Notes under the pieces: generated by a model
Told to the model about the DNA's origin: nothing
The model's input: only the letters and a program-made list of their open reading frames with translations
The model's database searches: none
Program-made: the position numbers and the translations under genes
Part shown: positions 36,151-48,500 of the stretch, one piece after another
Layout: every line of letters begins with the position of its first letter
How positions within the stretch are numbered: the first letter of the stretch is position 1
NCBI GenBank assembly: GCA_963978905.1
Contig: OZ022257.1
Coordinates: 4,102,965-4,166,964, forward strand
Source: Trichostrongylus colubriformis
Lineage: Eukaryota > Nematoda > Chromadorea > Rhabditida > Trichostrongylidae
Length of the DNA stretch: 64,000 nucleotides
Reading direction: 5' to 3'

Positions 36151-37579
36151 AATCGTGAAAGCATTAGTAGTATTTCATCCAGCGATTCCACCGCACTCAT
36201 TGTTTCGTATCTTGTTGGACATTTTGCACATTAATTGTATCGCCTCACTGCTCATTCACAGTTTGCAAACCCTCAAAATTGAACTACGCCGCCAGAAATC
36301 GCTTTCTATATAAATTATCACATCAGCCCATCATTCCACGAGGGGGAAGCCAACTTGAACGGAAAGGATATGTAGTACTATATTTTCTTTCGCGTAGGGA
36401 ATGTCATGAACCCACCATAATATTACCTAATTGTAAGCTCCTCCCCCTGAGAATGAGAGGAAAGCGGAAGGTGCCCGCTTCGAGGAATATAGCATTCATG
36501 GCGGTTATAAGTGGCCGAAACTCGAGGCTGTACTTATGGGATGAACCTTTGGACACAGCTGAGACTGCGGACCAGTGTTCGCTACGTGCTCTCACAGTAA
36601 ACTTGTGGGAACAACGGTAGGCGGATGCTGGCATAGTGGTAACTCATGAGATTAAGGTAAAGTCAGGGTCGAACAAGTTAGCCTGAGGGTGATCGTCAAG
36701 ACGAGGCTGCTCAAGGTCATTATGGTTCAAAATCGAGTACGATTGTAAAGCTTGTGAATAAATGTGCCAAAACTGCTTCTTTTTTCTTTCCACCGACTGC
36801 ACCACCCAAACTTATATTTGGGAGTGATGCCTTAAAACACTGGGCATTTCTTCGGAGAAATGAGAGAAAAGCCCTAACGCGAAGGGAGCCTGCCGCGGAA
36901 TGGAGAGGAAGTTCTTGGGCGAGTGGTGGAAAACCCTGAGAATCAGACATAGTTTCTCCGCAACCAACACCTTGCCTCGAAAATGATTTGAAAATAGGAC
37001 AGCCGTTCTATGAGCTCCACACGACTCTGTTCCACTTTGGAAATTCCTAGATAAAAGCGTGGCCCTAGCGTTTCTGCGTTTCTAAAGGGACTTGAATTCT
37101 TCGCATAATCGCAAGGGATAAACGCCAGTAATAGATAACAATGTGAACGGAATGAGCCTAGATTGCAAGTACATTTTAGAAAAACGCGATAACAGAAAAC
37201 TGTGTGGTATGGAAGATTTTGTTGCACATTATACATTTGCTCGAGGGGATTCGAATCAGTTCAAGAAAAAAGATTAAGTGCAGAAATAGAAACGAAACCA
37301 GTGGAAGAGAAAAGATCAGGAATAGAAGTGCAGGAATAGAAAAGTAGTGAAGAGCGCAGGCTCAACCCTGCACGCAAGACTACTGATAAATTTCCGCCCA
37401 AACAACCCATGCGTTGCAAGAACAAGAAATTGCAAAAATGGTGACTTTACCATCATCGAGCATAGGATGACAGACCGCTGATGGAAAAACGATGTCACAA
37501 CAAAGTGTCTTGAGGAACAAAGTGAACAGTGACAAAGCTAGTCCCCCAGCCAGACGGGGTGGGAATCCTTGCCTTAGTA
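36151..37579. other. No recognisable feature
   Basis: No gene is supported. A tRNA-like fragment (CTGGCATAGTGGTAACTC, then AGGGTCGAAC) lies near 36628-36680, but no cloverleaf can be drawn. Confidence 0.4.
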
Positions 37580-38477
37580 TTAGGTTGATTCATAATAAAT
37601 CAGACAAATTGACCAATTTTAATCATTGTCGTACAACTTTTTTACGACAACAGCGATTCACTTGAAATATACTCCATCTTTATCGATGACCTTCTGCCAC
37701 GGTATAGGCAGATCATGGATGCCCTTGCTCCAGAAGGCCGGAAGCTGGAGCTCGAAGAAGTTGCCGAGTGCTGCCTTGACCTCGTCGCGAGTTTTGAAGT
37801 CTTGGCCGTCCAGGTGGCGTTGCTGTGGGAGAAAAGGTGGAAATCTGAAGGGGCCAGGTCTGGGGAGTACGGTGGTTATAGAAGTACGGTCCAACTGTAC
37901 GACAGCAGCTCGGCCTTGGTCGATCTTGCGAAGTGCGGTCTGTGGAAGTAGACACGTTGTCGAGCTGGAAGTAGACATGTGACCGCCGCCGTAGCGAATT
38001 TTGGACATTGGTCTTCAATTCTCGTAATTGACGAACGTAGACGTCGGCGGATACTGTGGTACCTTCATCGAGCAGCTCCCAGTACTCTACGCCGTGTACG
38101 CTCCACCAACCGCGGTTTTCGTCTTCGATGGAATAGTCGCCTGACGCAAACTTCGAATGCTACAACTACAGTGTACTTCTGCCGTGGGCATGCTCCTTGT
38201 GAACTTCTATCAGACGTCTGCCGATATCCGCGGGTTCCTGGCCAGATAGCGATATAAATAGTATGACGTTGCGGATGTGGTCTCTGGACCGCTTGAAATC
38301 GTGCGGCATTGTGGCGGAATGGATTTACTTTGGAGTGATTATTTTGCGGTACTTTGAAGAGCTTTTCATACTCATTCCAACGGTACCTCGCGCGTCCATT
38401 TTCGTTAATTCGTTACTGAGTTATGATCTCTAGAAATCATCACTACCATTTGTCCAATTTATTATGAATCAACCTAA
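37580..38477 (-). mobile_element. Mariner deletion derivative M1
   Basis: Terminal inverted repeats start TTAGGTTGATTCATAATAAA and are flanked by TA at 37578-37579 and 38478-38479. The minus strand encodes a mariner-type transposase relic: KFASGDYSIEDE of the N-terminal region runs straight into WWSVHGVEYWELLDEG of the catalytic core, so about 100 residues including the first catalytic aspartate block are missing. The region matching HDNARPH..HPPxSPDLAPSD follows near 37900-37830 with frameshifts. At 898 bp it is shorter than the usual 1.3 kb. The same internal junction is present in the copy at 52145-53842. Confidence 0.9.
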
Positions 38478-39762
38478 TATTATGACAAGGAAACTACCAA
38501 GGTGAGAATGATTTCTGCTAAGGAGATAGCTCGAAATGAGACTCTAGCGGAATGGGAAGGATCGGCAACGAATTATGATGCCTGTAAAGATAACTAAAAG
38601 GGTGGTACTGGATACCAATGGCGATGAAGCTTTGTACCACTATGTGTATGTTGCTTGCAAAAAAAATGAGCAACATGGCTTGAGTTCAATTCTAAGAAAG
38701 GTTGAATGCTCCGGGATGGGAGAAAATTGACAGATTAATGGCAGTCATAAGGCAGGGGGTGTGGCATCGACAAGATTGTAGGAGTTGAGATGAAGGAAAT
38801 TTGAGCTCTTTGTGAGCACTTTGTGAGAACTCAGGCTATAAATGCAAATCCCTGCAACGGCTACAACTGCAAAAGTGAGTAACGATTGATCATTAGGTTT
38901 CGTTTAGAGTCTATTTAGAACCTGTCAGCGTGACGTGCTGAGCCGCTATCTCTTGTCTCCTCACATATACTTCCTCTCTGAGTTTCTGCTTTTTATCTGT
39001 TAATATTTGCTGTATTACTTGCACCTGTCCTAATATACTCAGACATTCCTAACTCGTGCCAATTCCCGGATTTATTGACTGATCGAATTTTTTACATGTT
39101 GACCATGTCACCAAAACATCAGCGAGTGCAGAAAACGAAGGATACACTACAAACTCTAAAGCTTCTCAGACTAACCTGGGAGTAGAAAATACCGTGCAGA
39201 AAGACTACTCCGACTACAGCGCAGGTGAACTGCTCAGACAAGTGATGGAGAAAATCTTTGATCCAGCCAATGAAAAGATGTTAGTCACTGTATCTGAAAA
39301 GCCTAAAGAGTTTTTCGACCTTCAAACGCGTCCATAATTTGGTTGTACGTGGATTGGAGAAGGCTCCTCCACAATTGCACCCGGCTCAGCGTCATGTTGA
39401 CCAGGAAGGAAAGGTAAGTGATCAATGCACTGCTCATAAGGTCGAGTGCCTCCTGGTTGAGGTGTCTCCATTGGGTAGACCCGCCATGGTCGTTCTCGAC
39501 TGGTGAAAGTTGTGTTGCCATCTAAAGTACATTGGTTTAGTGCTTTTAGGAATGCTAGGGAATTGAAGACTCCAGGTGCTTTCAGGAACGTAATCACAAG
39601 ACGCAGCATGACTCTGGAAGGACGGAAACGGGAGTACGACTCCAGGCAGCAGGTTAAAAAACGTGGTCAGGTTAGTGCTCAGCGTGAACGGGTGGTCTAC
39701 AAAGGTGAACTAGTGCGCTTCATAGAACCTTCTAGCCACAGAGCGGGATACTTGTGAATTCG

Positions 39763-39910
39763 CATGAAGTCCTTCCGAATTGCCGGCTGAAATTTATCTC
39801 CTCAACGCCCGTTTTTAAAAAGCTGTTGCAATTACACATGAAGTCCTTCCGAATTGCCGGCTGAAATTTATCTCCTCAACGCCCGTTTTTAAAAAGCTGT
39901 TGCAATTACA
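39763..39910. repeat. Perfect 74-bp tandem duplication
   Basis: CATGAAGTCCTTCCGAATTG to CAATTACA occurs twice head to tail (39763-39836 and 39837-39910) with no difference that I can see. The exact identity inside an otherwise decayed LINE shows that the duplication is recent. Confidence 0.95.
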
Positions 39911-40257
39911 CGCCTTTCTTTTCAATACGAAGCCCGAAATTCTTGTCATAACGGAAACTTGACTGACCCTTAATGTGCTTGATTCAGAGCTGTTGGCCAT
40001 TCTCCCTTATTTTGTATTTCGGCTGGAGCGCACACGGGGGGGGGGACACATGTTTCACCGTGAGTTCTTCCCTGAATTGCATAGAGTCCAAATTAAACAT
40101 CTTCTCCGCTTCAAAAATGCTCTAGGTTGCGAAATATGCCGCCAGGTACTATTTCTGCTATGGGAATAAACTCTGTACATCGTCCGCCGAATACAACATT
40201 AGCCGATGGCATCCTATTGATTATTTTGATTGCTAACTTAAGTTCAGTAACTGATCA

Positions 40258-40325
40258 TACTTTTTTTCTTAGACTTTTCTTTTCTTTTTTCTTCTTTTTT
40301 TCTTTTCTTTTCTTTTTTTTCTTAG
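40258..40325. repeat. Pyrimidine tract
   Basis: A CTTTT-type low-complexity tract of about 65 bases lies inside the LINE, probably expanded by slippage. Confidence 0.9.
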
Positions 40326-42071
40326 AGAATTCAAATTGACTAGGCTTCTGAGCCTCTCTTCTAGACCATTCCTCCAACTTTTCAAGAGCTGCAATTCCAC
40401 TCAATATGTTATGGAACCAACCCAGGCCAAAACATATCAGACGTTATCCTCACATCTGCACCTATCATTCCTGCCTTTGAAGTGCTACCCCCATTCTTCT
40501 CCTCCTCAAGGAACAGTCTACTTTGAAATTCGTGTGAACGATATCAGTGGTGACCTCAAGCAGCCTCTACGTCCAACTGGTTTTCTAAGTGTGAACTATA
40601 CTGCGCTAAATTCTGACCTTCATACCATTGATTGGCTTCATATATTATATTTAATAATTTTGCATGCTAGTGATGCCTATAATAAGTTTTGTAATGAGCT
40701 CCACATGGCATTATCCACTTATTCCATTCCCTTTCACAAGTTATCACTGATACACGATACAAGAAAAATTGTCCGGATCTTGATAATCACATGCGGAAGT
40801 GGTGAAGCAATGAGTGGCGACCTTGTTAATGGAGTCTAGTGTAAAGCAGACGTCCCGTCCCTCCAGAAGTAGAACTAAACCTAATGCTTGGCCACCTATA
40901 CTTACTAACGCAAATGGTACAAGGTTCATATCAGACAACGAATAGGCTATAGCTTTCGGCGATTATTTTACGAGTGTTCTCTGCTAAATGTATCTGAGAG
41001 GGACACAATAAATATTAAGGGAATCTCCCGAATAATTAACACACTTTCTCCGCTTTTCTTCACCTTGACGCTATGCGCAATTTTCTAATGAGCTCGGCCC
41101 ATCCCTTTATTATGGCATCCCTCTAACCATATACGAAATCTACGCTTCCTCTTTATGTCAACCTTTGGCCTATGTCTTCAACGTATCCATGCTCTTAGGT
41201 GAAGTACGCAGCATTTGGAAAAAATTCCCTTATTACAGCTGTACCAAGACCGCCATTGCCGGCCAAAGTAATGGAAAGACTAATTAGAAAAATATTGTTA
41301 AGTCGACATGAGAGATTCGGAATGATTCCCAAAAAGGAACACGGGTTTCTGAGCGGGTCTTCCACAACTTCCAATTTGCTGGACAGCGTGCATGACTGGT
41401 CTCATGCTGTGAATAACGGCAAATCTGTAGACCTCTTTTTCAATGATCTATCAAAGGGATAATGTGTATCATCTGAAACTTCTCAGTAACTTGCAGCACA
41501 TCGGTATTGCCCCACAACTCCTTAATTGGCTAAGATCTCCTTCATGGCAGATATATGACGGTCAAGGTGCGCCGTAGCTTCTCTGAGAGATATCACTGCA
41601 GAACTGGAGTCTCACAGTGGTAAGCTGTCGCCATTACTTTTCTTGATATATAATACATAGTTGATCTGCCTGCTTGTATCATATCGTCTCCAATAGTATA
41701 AATGATATAAATGATAAATGATATAAAGTTGTACGCAGCACATGACTCGTCCAATAAAAAGGAAGTTCAAGAGGCTCTTAAGCTATCCCTTGAAAAAATT
41801 AGGGAATTGGCTGCGTCATGGGACTTGTCAACTCACTTCTACACCTCGGAGACGGCTCACCACCTGCGCATGACTTGAATGGCTCAGTTTTGAAACCTCG
41901 TGCCAATGTGAAAGTCTTGGGACTAGTACTGCTACCAAATCCAAGTTTCAACTCTCATGTTGAGCGAGTGGCACAAAATGCTTCTCCTGCGCTCTTCGTT
42001 ATTTTCCGAAATGCACAGATCAGAGACTCGAAAATTTCTCATGATTGTACAATGCCTATGTAGCCTATGTA

Positions 42072-42969
42072 TTAGGTTGTAAGGAAAGTTTTGGCCGGTT
42101 TTTGAAATTTCAACTTCGAGAGATCATAACTCGGCTCAGAGTGCATCTTTTCTCACAGAGTGAGCACCATTAGATTCGCCACACTCTTGGCAACACTATG
42201 CATACCTACACATCTCAATTCGATGAAGGGCTGATAATTTATATTGCGCGAAATGAAAAAAAGTCGACTTCAAATCGCCACTCTTTCTGAACAGACTGCT
42301 ACTGAAGGAGCTGGCCAGATGTTTTGGGAAGTGGGGCATAGTTAGCGCTAGATCTGATGAACATGATAGACGAGTAAGGGCCTTACCCTGCAACTGCTTC
42401 AATTAGTGGAAGAGGATTTGTGAAAAATGCGCTTGCGCATGACTGCCGTGAGGGGTCCCGCGGCACCCATTTTTTTGGATTTTTCCAAATCAAGGCCACT
42501 TGAGGTGGCCAACTTAGGTTGCTTGTTGAGGGCCAATACTTGTGGATATCCCCTGCAAATATGGACGTTCATCGCTTTCTGCCGTTTTAGTTAAAGCGAT
42601 TTGATCAATTGAAAATCCAAGCAGCTCGTTCTCATTTCTGTACTTCTGAAACCAGAGACAATGTGTTCCATCCAGTGAAACACCCCCTTCTCTTGCAGTA
42701 TTCACATTTACGGTCACCTTCGCTGGAACTCGGCTAAACAAGAACTCTTGAAGTGAAGTCATCTTAAAAGTGCCATTTTCGCAGCACTTTAAAACTTCCC
42801 TAATAAATCGAAAACCTTGTGGCATTCCAAATAAAACATATATTCTGAAAGAGCAACTTTTTCTCTATCTAACGAGCACAGTATGTCAGCTGATTCATGT
42901 TGACGCGCTCTGATATTCAAATTTATCTTGTGAACGCGAAAAAGCGGCCAGAACTTTCCTTACAACCAA
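42072..42969. mobile_element. 898-bp mariner-ended element, copy 2
   Basis: Inverted copy of 24304-25203. The same terminal repeats (TTAGGTTGTAAGGAAAGTT) are flanked by TA at 42070-42071 and 42970-42971. The two internal frames (42825-42514 and 42402-42196, minus) correspond to those of copy 1. In the first frame, about 13 of 89 residues differ and most substitutions change the amino acid, so there is no sign of coding constraint. It is inserted in the reverse-transcriptase C-terminal region of the LINE. Confidence 0.9.
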
Positions 42970-44250
42970 TAGTACCTCACTTTAATTACGGCTCGCGAGT
43001 GTGAAATCCCGCTCTCAAAAAGGCGGGCTTTTTGTCACACTGACATATCTCCGAGCTTATCCAGAAACAGCACTATGTGGCATGCCGACCTAGAGAGAGC
43101 AAATGAAATGGCTAGGGTTGATTAGTATAAGTAAGAGGAGATTGATCAATGATCTCACCCTGGGTTAACGCATACTGAGATAAGAAACTAGAAAAATATT
43201 GAGCAAATAACGGATTTTCTAGCCCTGTACCGAACGTTCCAGGATGTTTGGATTCAACTATGGGAGAACACATGAGAGATTCCTTTCTTTGGCTTTCCAT
43301 TCCTATTTCCATCGCGTGGTCAGGAGTTTCGAAAAATTAGCCCTGAATCTGTTCATATCAATCAATGATTAGATGTTCAGAAAAAATTTGATCAAGTCGA
43401 TGTTGCTAATGCAATGATTCCAGAGACCTAGTGTGAGACTAATTCAGGCATCGTAATAGTGAATCTCTTATTTCCACCTCAGTGTTCCACCGTGTTAGCC
43501 CACGCTCTTGTTCAGATTTTCGTAGTATGTTTCTGTTTGACAATGTTTTTCTATAATATAAGGTAGCAGTGTTGTTGATGTTTCGGTAGCTCTATTCTTG
43601 ACCTAGTTTAGTAACCTACTTTTTAGTTTTTTTTTTGTGAGTTTTTTGTAATTGTCTAGATAGTGTCATTCTACGGCGTAGCTAGTAGGACTTCGGCCTT
43701 GTTCGAATTCAGGCTTTACCGGATTACCTTGTTTTCGTAATAAGTCGTTCCGAGTGGTATCTATAAGCGATATCGTATGTGGTAGAATATATTTACGTCA
43801 AAGGTACCATTCATTTCTCTAGGCCAATATCCTTTTCTCCTCGAATCTCGAGGCTTGGCACCTAGCGTTTATCTGACTTGCTTCTTCCACAAAGGGCGGC
43901 CGGTTTACCTACGTTTCGGAGTTCAAGCATGATCCTACGACCTCTACAGTGACCAAAGGTCGCCATTGCCGACTGGTGCAGGTAGCTCACTCGAGAGCCA
44001 CTCGCCGGTGCCCTGGTTCGAGAGAATAACTTGAATATATTTTCTTGTGTCTCGACCAATTGATTTGTGGTTTGATTACCCTTCAGCCTATCTTGGAGCT
44101 TGATGATGCCCTTTCATCCTTGGTTTGAACACTTTTGTATAGATTTTCAGATTGCTCTGTCGTCTTCTTGGCTAACTACAGTAATTGTTAGATTTCTGTT
44201 AACATTCTAGCGCGCCTACACGAATAAATAAATATATAAGTAGATAAATA

Positions 44251-45517
44251 AATGAAGTGCCGGAAGAAACTGATGGAATGCTTGACAAAGAAGCTTGAAG
44301 GGGGAGTACATGGACGTCATCAAGCTAAACTTCTCCTCTCATTTAAGCTATATCATTCTCTACTTAGTTACAAACAGCTACGAGATTCTTTGACAGACCA
44401 TAACGACTCCACAGTGAATGCTCGGAAGTTTTTTTTTCCCGGAAATGGCAGCACGCCGTTGAAACGGTTTTTCAGTCATAGTAAAGGTGAAAAATACTCA
44501 TAATGAAGTAACCCATCTGAGTCATAATGAGGTTAACCATTTAGCTTCAAAACTATCGTTCTGGGGTACCGAATTCATCACCTACTCTGCATTGTATACG
44601 TTTTAGAGCAATCGTCGGTTGGTGTACACCGAGGATTCTTCTACTCTCGACACATGATAGCTACGGCGTTCTATAAACTCAAAATTTTAATCAGTTTTGC
44701 GTCTTTCTCATAATGAACGGTACTTGATTATGCTATCCTTAGAATGGGTTCATTCTCAGCGGTCACGTGCGGAGCGGGCTATTGAGCAATTAAGCTTAGT
44801 GCTTGATCAAGGTCAACCAGGATCATAAGTCAGCATAATGCGCGCTTGAACTCGTAATATGGAAGCAGGAAACAGAAAATATGTACTTATACCCGTTGAT
44901 GACGTTTTTGGTTCTTTTATCTTTGTTGTATTAGACGGAGAGGAAGAATTGAGACCATTTGAAGGGAGCGTGAAGGTAAAAGGTGTAACACATTTTTGAT
45001 AGTAAGGCAATGCACGTGACTTTAGTACAATCAATAAAAGAACAAAAGTAATTTTCTCGATGTGCAGTATCAAAATTCATTGCAGGCTAGCTCTGTCCTT
45101 ATATTCATCCAGCTAGAGCACAAGTTTGCTGCACGAATGTCACGTTAGTGCCCGACAAGCAGTGGTGACGACGAGCGCAGCGTAAGTTCCCAAAATATCT
45201 TCAGGCAGACGCTGTCGCAACCCCTAGCGGGATGCCCCGATGTCTATTGCATTGCTGGGGTTAAGCGCCTTATCGGCTCGAGACGCTCTACGCATATCAT
45301 TTTACTACATACGCCAGTACGACAATGTTTTGAAAAGCGGAAGACAAGATGACAGACAGTCCCCCGCAGCGTACTGAATACATTTAAACAAAAAAACCCA
45401 GCAATGACTATAACATTGCATGAACTCAGCTACTCAATTTTCGACATACACAAAGGCAAGCACAACAATTGATGCAAAATCGCCATAATATTTTGATGAA
45501 CCACAGCGAAGCCACAG
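44251..45517. other. Spacer downstream of receptor B
   Basis: No gene is recognised. A GC-rich segment at about 45170-45330 (GCGCAGCGTAAGTTC, GCCCCGATG) resembles segments at 52850-52993 and, more weakly, 46010-46140, and probably belongs to the same repeat family as the 828-bp insertion at 52166. Confidence 0.45.
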
Positions 45518-48500
45518 TCACGACCACATAGTCTTGAGTCCTTCAAAATAGGACGATGCAGCTTGATGTTCGACTACACGAACGACTCGTTTTTTTCGTT
45601 TCATAAAGCTATTGAGTTTTTCACTTCGTAACGTCAATGCCAATCCAAAGAATATCCGTTGATAAGCGAGCAGCTGGAAATTTTCGGCAAATATTAAAGA
45701 CAGTGAATTGATTCATTGGTTGAGTCTGTAATCAATTGGACGACTAACCATATCGTAAGCATGACTCAAGTGTGTCGTATCATGACCCAGAGGGATATCC
45801 GTGTAAAATACCGAGTATGCTATCAGTGCAACGAAAATCACCTGAAATGTTTATAATTGTGCATATGAAAGCAATCCAATCAGGCCATGTAACCTCAGCA
45901 GCAATCTCAAAAGACCAATGCATTTCAAGTTTGCTGCTGAGTGTGAAGACTTGCAACTGCTTATTCATTCCTTAGATCCGTAAGTTGACACCATAAGAGT
46001 GCGAGTTGCATTCTGCCGACACCGGCGTTATCCCCGCCGGTAGAGCCTCGGTGCGCACTGCATTGCGGGAAGCAAGCACCCGTGACGACTTGGCAGGCTC
46101 CATGTATATCATTTTATTGCATAGGCCTTGACACTATAAGCGTGTGAGTTGACCTACTTGGGGCGTCGCATTATCACAAAGGCCCTGTGGGATGTAAAAC
46201 TCGGTAACACTGAGTAGCTGCATGGCTACATCTGCAAGATAATTATCATAGCCGTTGTAGTAAGATTTATCCAAAAAGAGTTGGGAGTGGCTTGTAGAGC
46301 ATCATGATTCCTTAACAGAGGATCACTGCGCTCCCAACTCCGTTCAGTCCCTCCTTAGCAGCCTGATTGCGTTCAAAAAACATCAGGACTATGTGTGTTC
46401 CTAAGCAGCTATCGCTGCTGGCGTGAACAAAAAACGATGGTTTTATGCTCCAGATCCCCATGATTATCTGAATGCTAGGACAGACTTCGAAAAAATCAAC
46501 ATAAAAAATACAAAACAAAAGGTCTCGAAAGCTCTATTCGGAGTACTTCGCAATATTTAGGTGTTTGACACCTCTTACAGACCTCCAATACTAGAGTTTT
46601 TTGAGAGTGAGAGTGAAGTGTATATAGTATACGTCGTAACTGAACACTTAGACACACTTAAAGCACCTGTCTCAAAAATTCTGGAGTGAACATGGAGCAA
46701 AAAATGACCTACTAACCTGATCTCCCCCTCAAACATTAAAACGCTATCAGATTCCAGCATATCTCCTTCTAAAACTCGATGGACGGTGATTACGGCTTTC
46801 TCTGCAGGGCAACTTCATTTCCAACGAGGTTGCTAGGTTGAACTTCTGTTGACCGCCTCACATTTCAACCAGATCTCAAAGTCCCAACCCACCACCGCGA
46901 GAGCGGATCGACGCCACTCTAAGTCAATTATTGTCACTGACAATGTCAGTGACAATAACTGACTGACAATATCTGACACAGAGTGGCGGCTTTCCGCCGG
47001 TGGTGGTCTGGGCTTTCGAGGAAGACGATCTGGTCGAAACGTCAGGTGGTCACTAAAAGTTTCACCTCACAACCTCCTTGACACAGCAAAGAAACTTGTA
47101 ATTAAAACGCTATATGACAACGTTGGTACTTGATATGAGGACGATCATGCAGTCTTTCAGTTTCTCCGACATATTTTGCTAGATACACTGTGAATAAATT
47201 ATCCTCGAAGCTGGCATATTTGTGAATGCGCGTGGGGCAGCGTTTTTTTTTTCGCATGCTCATACGCCTGAGACGGCGTTCATCTTGCGGAGGTCCCTCC
47301 TGGAGAAGCTTCTTATTTGCTACTTTCTCTTGTTAAAATTGCGTTTTGATCTATTGCTCCGATATATTGCGATGAAATTTAAGAAGATGCGGCTACTGCA
47401 AACTACTTTAGCCGAGTTATTTTTGTGTCGGTTGTTTCCTATAAAAGTTCAAAAATGTACCTTGCAAATAAAGTTTTTGATAACAGTGCATCCGTACGAA
47501 GGACACGTAATTTGGAAAATATTGGATCACAATCTTGAATATATTTTATAACAGCACTGGAACATGACGTCGTGTCATACGGTCATCCAAGTATTGAATT
47601 CGGAAATATGTATTGGACGTGCTGGGAGCATGAGTTCATCAGCACGTCATTCATTTTTGATGCCGTTTTTTGCCGATGTATTTCTACGGGGATTTAATCT
47701 GGCGTGGAATACGTTCTCTATGTTAATTTGCGAGGTGTTTAATATGTAGTTCCGCGAACGAATCAAAAAATTGTGTCATTTATGATTTTGAGAAATTTCT
47801 TCATTAGTGAAGTTAATACAGACTCCATACAATGAGGGAAGAATTAAGGTAGGCTGATTCTTCGTCAGCATAGCTCCGCATAGAGGAATATTGAGTGTAC
47901 CTTGCAGATAAAGTCGTTTATCGCGACCGGAATGTAATATTTTCCGGCGCGGATGTTTTCATCTAGATGGTACCTCTCAGATAATTGCATCAAAGAGCTG
48001 TGACGTTTCCGATACAGTGAAATATTGATTTTCAGTATGACTGCAAGAGCCTGAATAATCGTAATTGCACGAAAACATAACATTATGTGGTACAGCATAA
48101 AGAGTAATACTCACCACCAAACATAAAATCACTGCAGCAATTTGGACCATCAAAAAGTATAGGCCAAAGCCATCAACTGAAATGGATATCTGTCTGTTCC
48201 GTACTTGTTATAATAAAGAACTTTTATCGAGTTTTCCATGTCCTTATTCAATAAGCTAAGAAGTTAGCGGATAAAACGTTATGACAGAAAGTGTTTCTAC
48301 GATGCTAGCATGTTTTCAGCACCTAATTCCGATAATGGACCAAAGTGATTGCCTATTGGATTTTTCGGAGGGTCAAACAAATAATACGACAACCATCGTT
48401 CAAAGCTTGCACAATAATTTTCGCATTTGAACTGGATGTTTCTGTCTCATTAGTACGGGGAATCGGCAATTCGCTTACAATTTGCTCACGATATATGGAT

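Larger units (their letters stand above)
39084..44250 (+). mobile_element. CR1/Jockey-type LINE relic, split by a mariner-ended element
   Basis: Plus-strand frames appear in LINE order. An open segment at 39084-39339 (about 85 codons, acidic) may be ORF1 or an upstream part. An endonuclease segment follows with PEILVITET near 39930-39965, then an endonuclease-end/linker frame (40336-40839, with NSTQYVMEPT). The reverse-transcriptase frame (41199-41462) has KVMERLIRKILLS, KKEHGFLSGSSTTSNLLDSV and DLFFNDLSKG. Further blocks run to 42068, including HIGIAPQLLNWL and a drifted SGVPQGS region. The 898-bp element at 42072-42969 interrupts the C-terminal AYVxPHFNYGS motif. A C-terminal FDQVDVANAM-like piece lies near 43385, and short AATAAATA repeats at 44225-44250 mark the probable 3' end. 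Many stops; inactive. Confidence 0.75.

Noticed and set aside
36625..36685. Possible tRNA gene (TGGCATAGTGG..GGGTCGAAC)
   Set aside because: No acceptor or anticodon stem pairs, and the B box is off consensus.
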